Shown in pieces: positions 38,161 to 46,988 of a DNA stretch of 64,000 nucleotides (position 1 is its first letter; the number at the start of each line of letters is the position of its first letter). The translations under genes were made by a program, and so were the position numbers. This stretch comes from Rhodovastum sp963804495 (GTDB lineage Bacteria > Pseudomonadota > Alphaproteobacteria > Acetobacterales > Acetobacteraceae): contig CAWDQN010000014.1 in NCBI GenBank assembly GCA_963804495.1, positions 73,827 through 137,826 of the forward strand. Reading direction: 5' to 3'. Below the pieces are notes generated by a model. It saw nothing but the letters and a program-made list of their open reading frames with translations, did no database searches and was not told where the DNA came from.

Positions 38161-39618
38161 TCATGCGACCTGCCCCTGTCTGAGCGCTGCCAGTGACTGC
38201 GCAACCCGCGCTGCGGTCACCGTCTCCTCGCCCGCGGCGCGCGCGTCGCGCTCGGAACGCTCGCGCGCCCGCTTGGTGGCGGAGATCCGGACCAGGAACG
38301 GCTCGCTGTCGGTATACTCCTCAAGCAACGATTGCGCACCGTCATCCCACGCAATTGTGTCCCGGTCCTGCAGCCGCGCCGGCGTCGCCTCCACAAGGTC
38401 GAGCTCGGTGCCAAGCGGCAGAATATGAAACAGCGCATCGAACAGCGCGTTGCAGTATTCCTGCACGATGTAGGTGGCGCCGGCATAGCCCATGAACGGC
38501 GTGCCGGTGGCACGGCGAATGATCGCGCCGGGAAACGAGGCCGGGATATAGACGGCGCGGCTGCCGCACTCGGCGGCATACATACGTTCGTTATACGAGC
38601 CAAACAACACCAGCGCGGGCTTCGTGCGCACCGCCTCGCGCACCGCCGCGTTGTCCGGCTTGGTGCCGGCCGAGCGGGTGAACGCGAAGGCACACGGCAC
38701 GCCCATCTCCTCCTCGAGGAAACGGCGCATGCCGCGCACATAGGTGTCGGTGGCGACGATGGCGAAGGCGGCGCTGCCGAAGAAATCCTGGGTGACGCTG
38801 CGCCACAAATCCCAGATCGGCTTGATGGTGGTGTGCTTCTCGCGCTCGATGAAGGGCTCGGGATCGATGCCGGTCAGTTCGCCGAGCTTGCGCAGGAAGT
38901 TGGTGGTGGCGAACAGGCCGATCGGCGCCTGCAGATACGGCCGGCCGAGTTCCTCGCAAAGCAGGCGGCCGAACTCGCGATACATGCAGATGTTCACATC
39001 GGCATCGGGCAGGCGCTGGATGTCCTCCACATGCGAGCCGAGCGGGAACACCAGATTGATCTCGCAGCCCACGCCCTCGACGAGACGGCGAATCTCGGCC
39101 AGGTCCGACGGCATGTTGAAGGTGCCGTAGATGGGGCCGATGATGTTCACCCGCGGCTTGGAACCCTCCGGGCGCTTAGCCGGCTTGCGTCCCTTGCGCG
39201 CACCGAACTCGGTCCACAGCCAGTTGATCGCCCGGTCCGCGGCCTGCCACTGGTCCTCGTCGATGGTACGAGGAATGAACCGCAGCAGGTTCGAGCCTTC
39301 CGGCGTCACGCCGCCGCCGATCATTTCGGCAATGCTGCCGGTCACCACCACGGCCGGCAGGTCGGGGTCCTGCGTCGCGCTGGCGCGGCGCATCGCCCCC
39401 TCGGTGCCGTCCATCGACAAATTGTCTTCCGACAGCCCGGTCACCACCACCGGCAATTCATGCGGCGGCAGCGCGTCGGTGTAGTGCAGCACCGCCGTCA
39501 CCGGCAGGTTCTCGCAGCCCACCGGGCCGTCGATCACCACCCGCAGGCCGCGCACCGCGGCGAAGGCATACACCGCACCCCAGTAACCGCCGGCGCGATC
39601 ATGGTCGAGCACGAGCAT
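38161..39618 (-). CDS. bchZ: chlorophyllide a reductase subunit BchZ
   Basis: 485 residues. This is the NifK-like subunit of chlorophyllide a oxidoreductase, which reduces the C7-C8 bond to make the bacteriochlorin ring. The N-terminus is MLVLDHDRAGGYWGAVYAF. GPVGCENLPVTAVLHYTDAL provides the Cys that helps hold the [4Fe-4S] cluster shared with BchY. The ATG at 39618 is chosen because it starts this N-terminus. It follows bchY by a few bases in the bchCXYZ operon. Confidence 0.95.
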   Translation of the reverse strand: MLVLDHDRAGGYWGAVYAFAAVRGLRVVIDGPVGCENLPVTAVLHYTDALPPHELPVVVTGLSEDNLSMDGTEGAMRRASATQDPDLPAVVVTGSIAEMIGGGVTPEGSNLLRFIPRTIDEDQWQAADRAINWLWTEFGARKGRKPAKRPEGSKPRVNIIGPIYGTFNMPSDLAEIRRLVEGVGCEINLVFPLGSHVEDIQRLPDADVNICMYREFGRLLCEELGRPYLQAPIGLFATTNFLRKLGELTGIDPEPFIEREKHTTIKPIWDLWRSVTQDFFGSAAFAIVATDTYVRGMRRFLEEEMGVPCAFAFTRSAGTKPDNAAVREAVRTKPALVLFGSYNERMYAAECGSRAVYIPASFPGAIIRRATGTPFMGYAGATYIVQEYCNALFDALFHILPLGTELDLVEATPARLQDRDTIAWDDGAQSLLEEYTDSEPFLVRISATKRARERSERDARAAGEETVTAARVAQSLAALRQGQVA

Positions 39619-39622
39619 GGCC

Positions 39623-41170
39623 CTAGCTCCCCATCGCCTGGTTGGCGGCGGCTTTCGCCCGCGCCTCGCGCAGCTTGCGGGTGCGGTCGCGCCAGCCGGC
39701 CGGCTCCTTCGGCACCTCGTTCCAGCCGTAACCGGCCCCCTCGCCGCTGCCGACCGGGCCGAAGAATTCGACCATGCGGGCAAAGCGCTCGACGCCACGG
39801 GTCTGCGCCGCGACGATGCCGGCGAGCGCGCCCGCGCCAGCAGGGCCGAACAGCGGGCGGGCAGAGACCATATTGGTGAAATAGAGCGCCGGAATGCCCA
39901 TCGACTTGGCTTTTTGCACGAGCGGCGTGGTGCCCAGCGCCAGGTCGGGCCGTACGTCCTGCATGGCCGCGCTGTCCTGCTCCAGCGAAGCGCGGTACTG
40001 CACGTGCACCCCGCGCGCCGTCAGCCATTCGCGGTCGGGATCGCTCCACTCGGTCCTCGGCGCGGCGGTGCCGACATAGGGCACCTCGGCACCGGCCTCG
40101 ATCAGCAAGCGGGCCACCAGAAGCTCAGACCCTTCGTAGCCCGACACGGTCACCCGGGCACGGATCGGGTTGGCCTCCAACGCCGCGCGGATTGCCGGCA
40201 GGGCGCGCGCTTTGGCGGCATCGAGCTTGTCGGCCGGCACGTTGGCGGCGGTGGCGATCGCCTCCAGCCAGGCGGCGGTGCCGTCGACGCCCACCGGCCC
40301 CGAGCCGACCACGCGGCGGCCAGCGGCGTGGAACTCGCGCACCGTCGCGGTGTAGAACGGATGCACCGCAGCAACGGCGACGCAATCCAAGGCCGCATAC
40401 AGGTCGCGCCATTCGCGCGAGGGCAATTGCGGCGCGACGCCAAGCCCCAGCGGCGCCAGCAAGGCGCCGACGCCCACCGGATCGCCGGGGAATAATTCGC
40501 CGATCAGCGTTATTGTCGGCTCGCCGACCACCAGGTTGCGCGGCCGCGCCACCGGGCCCGCTTCCGCTTCCAGCCTGGCGTAGCGCAGCATGGCGCCGGA
40601 CAGAACGTCCTTGGCCTCGGCATGCGTCGGCACGCCGAAGCCCGGCACGTCGATGCCGATGATGCGCACCCCGTCGATCTGCTTGGGCAGCAGGTCGAGC
40701 GGCACGCCGGATGCGGTCGGTACGCAAAGGTTGATGATTACGACAGCGTCTAGCTGATCCGGTTTAGCAACGTCATGGACAGCTTTCCGGATATCTTCGA
40801 ACAACTGGCCTGTGACCAGCGTCTCCGAGTTGAATGGCACGTAGCCCACCGAACGGCGGGCGCCATAGAAATGCGAGGTAAAGGTCAGGCCGTACACGCA
40901 GCAGGCCGAGCCCGAGAGAATGGTGGCGGTGCGCCGCATGCGCAGCCCCACGCGCAGCGCGCCAAAGGCCGGGCACATCGATTGCGGCTGGTCATGCGGG
41001 CCGCGCGGATAATCGGCCAGCATTTTCGCGATCGAGTCCGTTTTGCCGGCGGTGCGGGCCGCCTCCAGCATGGTTTCGCGCCCGCCATGGCAGCCGCCGG
41101 CCTCGGTTGCCCCCGCTGCGGGGACAACCGGCACGGCGGCGCGGTCAAGCGTGGTGTCGTGCGCGTCCAT
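39623..41170 (-). CDS. bchY: chlorophyllide a reductase subunit BchY
   Basis: 515 residues, the NifD-like subunit of the same reductase. Cysteine sites for the BchY-BchZ cluster are in QSMCPAFGALRVG, SGSACCVYGLTFTSHF and INLCVPTASG. The ATG at 41170 gives a family-like N-terminus with about 30 variable residues. It starts five bases after the bchX stop. Confidence 0.95.
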   Translation of the reverse strand: MDAHDTTLDRAAVPVVPAAGATEAGGCHGGRETMLEAARTAGKTDSIAKMLADYPRGPHDQPQSMCPAFGALRVGLRMRRTATILSGSACCVYGLTFTSHFYGARRSVGYVPFNSETLVTGQLFEDIRKAVHDVAKPDQLDAVVIINLCVPTASGVPLDLLPKQIDGVRIIGIDVPGFGVPTHAEAKDVLSGAMLRYARLEAEAGPVARPRNLVVGEPTITLIGELFPGDPVGVGALLAPLGLGVAPQLPSREWRDLYAALDCVAVAAVHPFYTATVREFHAAGRRVVGSGPVGVDGTAAWLEAIATAANVPADKLDAAKARALPAIRAALEANPIRARVTVSGYEGSELLVARLLIEAGAEVPYVGTAAPRTEWSDPDREWLTARGVHVQYRASLEQDSAAMQDVRPDLALGTTPLVQKAKSMGIPALYFTNMVSARPLFGPAGAGALAGIVAAQTRGVERFARMVEFFGPVGSGEGAGYGWNEVPKEPAGWRDRTRKLREARAKAAANQAMGS

Positions 41171-41175
41171 CGCCG

Positions 41176-42207
41176 CTACGACCCCTCGTAGATGACTTCG
41201 AGCGACGGTTTCACCACCGCCAGGTCGCCGCACATATCCTCGGCCGTCGCCGGATCGAGCACCACGTTGCGGCCCACCGTCTCGCCCTTGAACAGGCCCA
41301 GCAGCGCGTCCTGGCTCAGCGGTGTCGGCCGTTTCGGCGGCGCCTCGGCCACCTGCGCGGCCAGCGCCTCGAACAGCGGCGCCCAGCGGGTGCCCGGCCG
41401 GCCGACGATTTCGTAATTGGCGCTCTTGCGCCGGATATCCTCGTCGGCGGGAATTGCCGCCAGCACCGGGATGCCGGCCGCGGCCGCGAAAGCCTGCGCC
41501 TCGCCGGTATGATCGTCCTTGTTGATGACCATGCCGGCAACGCCGACATTGCCGCCGAGCTTGCGGAAATAATCCACCGCCGAGCAGACGTTGTTGGCCA
41601 CATACAAGGACTGCAGGTCGTTCGAGCCGACCACGATCACCTTCTGGCACATGTCGCGCGCGATCGGCAGTCCGAAGCCGCCGCACACCACGTCGCCGAG
41701 GAAGTCGAGCAGCACGTAGTCGAAGTCCCACTGATGGAAGCCCAGCTTCTCCAGCAGTTCGAAGCCGTGAATGATGCCCCGCCCGCCGCAGCCGCGCCCG
41801 ACCTCCGGCCCACCGAGCTCCATGGCGAAGACGCCGTCGCGCTTGAAGCGAACGTCGCCGATGGTAACCTTCTCGCCGGCAGCCTTCTTCTTCGATGAGG
41901 TTTCGATAATGGTCGGCGTGCTGCGCCCGCCGAACAGCAGCGAGGTGGTGTCGCTTTTCGGATCGCAGCCGATCAGCAGCACCCGCTTGCCCTGCTGCGC
42001 CATCATGTACGAGAGGTTGGCGAGGGTGAAACTCTTGCCGATGCCGCCCTTGCCATAAATGGCAATGATCTGCGTCTGCCGTGTCGGCGCGGTCGACACC
42101 GGCTCATCCGGTTCGATCGCGGCCTCTGCCTTGAGCTGTTGTTGCATCGTCTCGAGCGGCGTGGCCGCCGGGTTGCCTGCTCCAGGAATGCCGAAAGGTG
42201 CGTTCAT
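41176..42207 (-). CDS. bchX: chlorophyllide a reductase iron protein BchX
   Basis: 343 residues. This NifH-like ATPase passes electrons to BchYZ. P-loop IIAIYGKGGIGKSFTLANL, Asp switch LIGCDPKSDTT, and cluster ligands in GRGCGGRGIIHGFELL and FLGDVVCGGFGLPI are all present. A ferredoxin must reduce it; a candidate is encoded at 48.0 kb. It overlaps bchC by four bases. Confidence 0.96.
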   Translation of the reverse strand: MNAPFGIPGAGNPAATPLETMQQQLKAEAAIEPDEPVSTAPTRQTQIIAIYGKGGIGKSFTLANLSYMMAQQGKRVLLIGCDPKSDTTSLLFGGRSTPTIIETSSKKKAAGEKVTIGDVRFKRDGVFAMELGGPEVGRGCGGRGIIHGFELLEKLGFHQWDFDYVLLDFLGDVVCGGFGLPIARDMCQKVIVVGSNDLQSLYVANNVCSAVDYFRKLGGNVGVAGMVINKDDHTGEAQAFAAAAGIPVLAAIPADEDIRRKSANYEIVGRPGTRWAPLFEALAAQVAEAPPKRPTPLSQDALLGLFKGETVGRNVVLDPATAEDMCGDLAVVKPSLEVIYEGS

Positions 42208-43148
42208 TGTTTTTCAATCCCCCGCCAATCCAGGACCATTTTGAGACAACCGGGATCGCCGAAGGCCGTCCGATAAGCGGCCTCCGCCTGGGTTGCGTCC
42301 CGGCGATGGGTGATCAGGCCGTCGAGCGAAAGCTGCCCGGCCTGCACCAATTGTCTGGTCGCCAGCAGATCCGGCTCGCGCCATTCGGCGGCGATGCGGA
42401 TGCGCGCCTCACGCATGAACGCCGGCGGGAAGGCAAACGACACCCGGTCGGAATAAAAACCCGCCAGCACGATTTCGCCGCCCGGCGCGAGTCGCGCGAT
42501 CAGCGTGTCGAGAATGCCGGAATCACCGCTCACGTCGCAGATGCAACGATAGTCGCGGCGCTCGTCGGCGTCCGGGTCGAGCACCGTGTAGCCAACGGCA
42601 CCGATGCCCCGCTCGGGATTGCGCTCCCACACCAGCGGCGCGCCGCCCTGCGCCACCACCAGGCGCGCCAGCAACCGGCCCAGCACGCCATGACCGATGA
42701 TCAACTCGGGCAGCACCGCACCTGGTGCCGCAACGGCATGATAGGCGGTGGCGGCCAGCGCCAGCAGCACGCCCTGTTCGCCCAACTGGTCTCCGATTGG
42801 CGTCACCCGCGCGCCGGGCACGACCACCCGCGCCGCGGCACCGCCGAACAAGCCGCGGATATCGCCGTAACAGCGCGCCCCGGGCACGAACACCCTTGTG
42901 CCCACCGCGACACCCGCCGCCGGACCCGCCGCCGTCACCAGCCCCACCGACTCGTACCCTGGCACCAGCGGGTAGCCCAACCCGGGAAATGGCGGCATGC
43001 GGCCGGAGTATAACAACCTTTCGGTGCCGGTGCTGATACCGCTCCATTCGATGTCGATGACGACATCGGCTTCGCCCGCGGGCGTCAGCTGGACCCGGTT
43101 CAGCGATAGGCGCTCAGGCGCCTGCAGCACCACGGCGATGGTGTCCAT
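42204..43148 (-). CDS. bchC: bacteriochlorophyllide 3-hydroxyethyl dehydrogenase BchC
   Basis: A 314-residue MDR-fold dehydrogenase. It oxidises the C3 1-hydroxyethyl group to acetyl in bacteriochlorophyll a synthesis. The N-terminal GroES-like part has DIEWSGISTGTERLLYSGRM, and the core contains PELIIGHGVLGRLLARLVVA. It is the first gene of the bchCXYZ-puf superoperon. A divergent-looking palindrome that may bind a regulator lies just upstream. Confidence 0.93.
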   Translation of the reverse strand: MDTIAVVLQAPERLSLNRVQLTPAGEADVVIDIEWSGISTGTERLLYSGRMPPFPGLGYPLVPGYESVGLVTAAGPAAGVAVGTRVFVPGARCYGDIRGLFGGAAARVVVPGARVTPIGDQLGEQGVLLALAATAYHAVAAPGAVLPELIIGHGVLGRLLARLVVAQGGAPLVWERNPERGIGAVGYTVLDPDADERRDYRCICDVSGDSGILDTLIARLAPGGEIVLAGFYSDRVSFAFPPAFMREARIRIAAEWREPDLLATRQLVQAGQLSLDGLITHRRDATQAEAAYRTAFGDPGCLKMVLDWRGIEKQ

Positions 43149-43191
43149 ACGAGGACTTCGAACTCCGCTTGCGTCTGTGATTTGGGCGCGG

Positions 43192-43223
43192 TGTCAGCCT
43201 ACATTGACGATCGGTAATGTCAA
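43192..43223 (-). promoter_or_regulatory. bchC upstream palindrome and -35-like element
   Basis: TTGAC-N10-GTCAA (43204-43223) is a perfect dyad. On the minus strand it starts with TTGACA, a good -35 box, 70 bases before bchC. An overlapping TGT-N12-ACG (43192-43209) misses the PpsR/CrtJ consensus TGT-N12-ACA by one base. Regulation of bchC by PpsR is known in other species; here it is inferred. Confidence 0.45.
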
Positions 43224-43230
43224 GGCAGAT

Positions 43231-44394
43231 TTACAGCAACTGTGACGACCCCGGCACGCGCGCCACCAGCAACCCGGTGAGCATCGGGCTGCGCGTGCGC
43301 AGCGCGCGGATCCGATCGAAACCAGCCTCCACCAACATCGTTGACAGTTCCGCCGCGCGCCGCGGGCGGCCCCGCCCCATCGCCATCAGGTAGAACCCGA
43401 AATACGCATCCCCGACCGGCTCGGCCCCTGGGGTGGCTGCCAGCGGCTCGGCAATCAGCAGCGTACCGCCCGCCGGCAGACAGTCCCGCACGGCGCGCAG
43501 CAGGGCGCGCACCGTCACATCGTCGTGATCGTGCAGGATGCGCACCAGCGAAACCAGGTCGGCTCCTTGCGGCAACGCATCGGTACGGAAATCGCCACCG
43601 ACGGTGCGCGTGCGCGGCGACAGGCCCGCGGCCTGAAAGCGCGCGGCGGCGCGCGCCGCCACGGCGGGCAGGTCGAACAGTACGAGCCGCAGGGCGGGCG
43701 TTCGGGCAGCCGCCTCGGCCAGAAAGCGCCCGTCGCCGCCGCCCACGTCGAGCAGGCAATGATGTGCCCCCACATCATAGGCGTCGAGCACCTCGGCGGC
43801 GATAAAGGGCTGCGAGGCCGACATCAGCTCGGTGTAGCCGGCCACCTGCGCCGGCGTGAGCGCGGCCGGCCCGTCGGCGCCGGCATAAGGCCAGTAGCCG
43901 CCCAGCGCCGTTGGCCCCCTTACGCCGCGCAGCAGCGCGACCGGGTCGGCCAGATCGGCATAGAGCAACGCATGATGTTCGATCATGGCTGCAATACCGG
44001 GATTGCCGACCATCGCATGGCCGAGCTTTCCCAGCCCATAGCGGCCACGGCGCCGGTGCTCGGCGAGGCGCAATGCCACCGCGGCGTCCAGCAGACGGGC
44101 GGCACCAGCTTCCGGCAGCCCAAGGCGCGGGGCGAGTTCCGCCAGCGTCTGCGGGCCGTCATGCAGGATGTCGAACAGGCGCAACCATACCGCGGCGAAG
44201 AGAACCTGCGAGTAGACGAACCCGGCGACCAGGTCGAACAGGCCACGCGCGCGGCTGCGCGCGATCGGGCGGGTGAGCGGGAAGCCGGTTGCCCAGCGCT
44301 GAAAGCGTGGACTGGCAAACAGCCGGTCAACCTGGCCGACACAACGGTCCCACCACGTGAGGTGCGGTTTCATTCCGTGCATCGTTGCCGGCAT
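43231..44394 (-). CDS. crtF: hydroxyneurosporene O-methyltransferase CrtF
   Basis: A 387-residue SAM-dependent methyltransferase of the plant-O-methyltransferase type. LLDVGGGDGRFLAEAAAR binds SAM, VRILHDHDD carries the catalytic His, and LLIAEPLA is post-II. It methylates the C1 hydroxyl of acyclic carotenoids. It ends 80 bases before bchC and follows crtE by about 30. The start could also be the Met at residue 8. Confidence 0.93.
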   Translation of the reverse strand: MPATMHGMKPHLTWWDRCVGQVDRLFASPRFQRWATGFPLTRPIARSRARGLFDLVAGFVYSQVLFAAVWLRLFDILHDGPQTLAELAPRLGLPEAGAARLLDAAVALRLAEHRRRGRYGLGKLGHAMVGNPGIAAMIEHHALLYADLADPVALLRGVRGPTALGGYWPYAGADGPAALTPAQVAGYTELMSASQPFIAAEVLDAYDVGAHHCLLDVGGGDGRFLAEAAARTPALRLVLFDLPAVAARAAARFQAAGLSPRTRTVGGDFRTDALPQGADLVSLVRILHDHDDVTVRALLRAVRDCLPAGGTLLIAEPLAATPGAEPVGDAYFGFYLMAMGRGRPRRAAELSTMLVEAGFDRIRALRTRSPMLTGLLVARVPGSSQLL

Positions 44395-44426
44395 CCTGCC
44401 CGGCCGGAGCCGGGCCTGTTACGCTT

Positions 44427-45308
44427 TCAGGCCGCGCGTTGCGACAACTGCTTGGGAACCAACCGGTGCGATTCAGACAGGATATGCGCGCGCAGTTCGG
44501 CCGCCCCCGGGCAGTCAGGAATGGAGGCCACCGCACCCGCCGCCAACTCCTTGAGCAGCCGCAGCGCGCCGTCCATGCCATGCAAAGCAACCGCGCTCGG
44601 CCGCGCATGCGCCTCGTCCTGGCCGATCGGCTTGCCCAGTTCCTCGGCATTGCAGGCCACATCGCGGATGTCGTCGGCCACCTGGTAGGCCGCGCCGAGA
44701 CGCTCGCCGAGCAGGCGCCAGGGTTCCGCCTCCGCGCCCGCCGCCGCCGCACCGGCCACCGCCGCGGCGGCGAACAAGGCGCCGGTCTTTTCCTGCTGGT
44801 ATTCCGCCAGATCGATCTCGGCCTCGCATTCCCAGGCCTGCCCGGCGGTGATGCCGCGCGGCATGCCGACCGAGCGGCCGACCGTGTCGATCAGCACGCC
44901 AAGGCGCTGCGGCGCGGCCCCCGCAGCCCAGGCCAGCGTCTGGAACGCCAGCACGATCAGCGCATCGCCCGCGAGCACGGCAATCTGCTCGCCGAACGCC
45001 TTGTGAACCGACGGTTTGCCCCGCCGTGTATCGGCGTCATCGAAACAAGGCAGGTCATCATGGACCAGCGAGGCGCAGTGCAGCAGTTCGATCGAGGCCG
45101 CGGCTGCATCGGTCAGGCCGGGCTGGTCTTCGCCGCAGGCCATTGCCACCGCCAGGCACAGCCGCGGACGGATACGCGCGCCACGCGGGAACACCGCGTA
45201 GTGCAGCGCCTCCGCCAGCTTCGGTGGCCCGGCATGCCCGCCGCCCAGACCCTGCGCCCGTGCCACGGCATCCGCCAGTGCCCGTTCGATGCGCGTCGTG
45301 GCATCCAT
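44427..45308 (-). CDS. crtE: geranylgeranyl diphosphate synthase CrtE
   Basis: 293 residues. The first Asp-rich motif is HDDLPCFDDADTRRGKP and the second is YQVADDIRDVACN. It supplies GGPP for carotenoids and for the bacteriochlorophyll phytyl tail. It is divergent from crtD, with about 70 bases between starts that contain repeated TGTCA sequences. Confidence 0.93.
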   Translation of the reverse strand: MDATTRIERALADAVARAQGLGGGHAGPPKLAEALHYAVFPRGARIRPRLCLAVAMACGEDQPGLTDAAAASIELLHCASLVHDDLPCFDDADTRRGKPSVHKAFGEQIAVLAGDALIVLAFQTLAWAAGAAPQRLGVLIDTVGRSVGMPRGITAGQAWECEAEIDLAEYQQEKTGALFAAAAVAGAAAAGAEAEPWRLLGERLGAAYQVADDIRDVACNAEELGKPIGQDEAHARPSAVALHGMDGALRLLKELAAGAVASIPDCPGAAELRAHILSESHRLVPKQLSQRAA

Positions 45309-45340
45309 GGAGATTCGTCCCCTGCGTGAGCCTGAAAAAC

Positions 45341-45371
45341 TGTCAACTTAGGTTGTCACATAGCACTGTCA
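45341..45371. promoter_or_regulatory. three TGTCA direct repeats in the crtE-crtD promoter region
   Basis: TGTCA occurs at 45341, 45354 and 45367, exactly 13 bases apart. The first, read on the minus strand, is TTGACA, a -35 box for crtE. A TGT...ACA pair (45341-45360) has a 14-base spacer, not the 12 of the PpsR consensus. The spacing suggests a tandem operator for a shared regulator of the two divergent crt genes. Confidence 0.45.
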
Positions 45372-45377
45372 TGCCGT

Positions 45378-46988
45378 ATGGACGGTGAAGTCAATGGCAT
45401 TCTTCCCGTGGGCAAACCAGTGATGAGCAGTCGCCGCGTCGCCGTGATCGGCGCCGGGATCGGTGAACTCGTGGCGGCGCTCGAACTCGCCGCGCGCGGC
45501 CTGGATGTGCTGGTGCTGGAGCGTGCCGGCGCCCCGGGCGGCAAGCTGCGCGTGGTGGAAGCGGGCGGCGCGCGGATCGATTCCGGGCCCACGGTGTTCA
45601 CCCTGCGGCCGGTGTTCGAGGAAATTTTCGCCGCCTGCGGCGAATCTCTGGACGCACACCTTATCCTGCGGCCGCTCGACCGGCTGGCGCGCCACGCCTG
45701 GGGCCCGCGCGACCGGCTGGACCTGTTCGCCGATGCCGAGCGGTCTGCCGACGCCATCGGGGCCTTGGCCGGCGCGGCGGACGCCGCCGGCTACCGCACG
45801 TTCTGTGCCCGCGCGCGGCGCATCTATGGCACGTTGGAGCATCGGTTCATCCGCGCCGCGCGGCCCAGCCTGCTGTCGCTGTGCATCGACCATGGGCCGC
45901 GCGGCCTGCTCGACGTGATGCGCCTGTCGCCTTACACGCGCCTGTGGCGGGCGCTCGGGCAGCATTTCCGCGACCTGCGGCTGCGCCAGTTGTTCGGCCG
46001 TTACGCCACCTATTCGGGCTGCTCGCCCTTCCTCGCGCCGGCCACGCTGATGCTGATCGCGCATGTCGAGCAACAAGGCGTCTGGGCGGTCGAGGGCGGC
46101 ATGCAACGCATCGCCACCGCGTTGGCGGGGCTGGCGGCGGCGCGCGGCGCGCGGTTCCGCTATGGCTGCGCGGTCGAGGAAGTGCTGGTCGAGGGTGGTC
46201 GCGCCTCCGGCGTGCGGCTGGCCGACGGCGAGCGGGTCGGCGTCGACGCGGTGGTGGTGAATGCCGGCGTGACCGCGCTCGGCAGCGGCCTGCTGGGAGC
46301 AGCCGCGGCGCGGGCGGCGCCGGGCGCACATCGGGCGCCGCGGTCGATGTCGGCGCTGACGTGGTCGATGCTGGCCGAGACCGAAGGCTTTCCGCTGCTG
46401 CACCACAATGTGTTCTTTGGCGACGGCTACGCCGCCGAGTTCGATGACGTGTTCCGCCGCCGGGTTCTGCCCGCCTCGCCCACCGTCTATGTTTGTGCCC
46501 AGGATCGCGCCGGCAGCGAGGCCATGGCCCCTGCCGGCGCGGAGCGGTTGTTCTGTCTCGTCAATGCGCCGTCCAACGGCGATACAAACCCCTTCGGCGC
46601 CGCGGAGATCAGGCAATGCGAGGAGCGGACCTTCAGCCGCCTGGAACGGTGCGGCCTGCACGTGCGGCCGCGCCCGGACAGCATGGTGACAACGACGCCA
46701 GCGGCGTTCGAGCGTCTGTTCCCGGGGACGGGGGGAGCGCTGTACGGCCGGACGCTGCATCACCCGTTCGCGTCATTCCGGCGCCCGGGAGCGAGGAGCC
46801 ACCTTCCGGGCCTGTATCTGGCCGGGGGCGGTACCCATCCGGGGCCGGGGCTGCCGATGGCGGCCTTGTCGGGCCGGATGGCGGCATCCAGCCTGCTCGC
46901 GGACCTGCCTTCGACCAGCCTGTCCCGCCAGGCGGCTACGCCTGGTGGTATGTCGACGCGCTCAGTGACGATGGGCAGCACGGGCTGA
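45378..46988 (+). CDS. crtD: hydroxyneurosporene/rhodopin 3,4-desaturase CrtD
   Basis: A 536-residue FAD-dependent carotenoid desaturase. The dinucleotide motif is VAVIGAGIGELVAALELAAR with Glu in place of the second Gly of GxGxxG-G. It continues with VLERAGAPGGKL and RIDSGPTVFT, and ends with the substrate-binding/FAD motif LAGGGTHPGPGLPMAALSGR. The gene shares about 80 bases with the frame of crtC. The start could also be the ATG at 45423. Confidence 0.92.
   Translation: MDGEVNGILPVGKPVMSSRRVAVIGAGIGELVAALELAARGLDVLVLERAGAPGGKLRVVEAGGARIDSGPTVFTLRPVFEEIFAACGESLDAHLILRPLDRLARHAWGPRDRLDLFADAERSADAIGALAGAADAAGYRTFCARARRIYGTLEHRFIRAARPSLLSLCIDHGPRGLLDVMRLSPYTRLWRALGQHFRDLRLRQLFGRYATYSGCSPFLAPATLMLIAHVEQQGVWAVEGGMQRIATALAGLAAARGARFRYGCAVEEVLVEGGRASGVRLADGERVGVDAVVVNAGVTALGSGLLGAAAARAAPGAHRAPRSMSALTWSMLAETEGFPLLHHNVFFGDGYAAEFDDVFRRRVLPASPTVYVCAQDRAGSEAMAPAGAERLFCLVNAPSNGDTNPFGAAEIRQCEERTFSRLERCGLHVRPRPDSMVTTTPAAFERLFPGTGGALYGRTLHHPFASFRRPGARSHLPGLYLAGGGTHPGPGLPMAALSGRMAASSLLADLPSTSLSRQAATPGGMSTRSVTMGSTG

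Noticed and set aside
37982..38164. 60-codon frame at the pufQ position
   Set aside because: No membrane helix and no PufQ similarity; the ATGA overlap alone is not enough.
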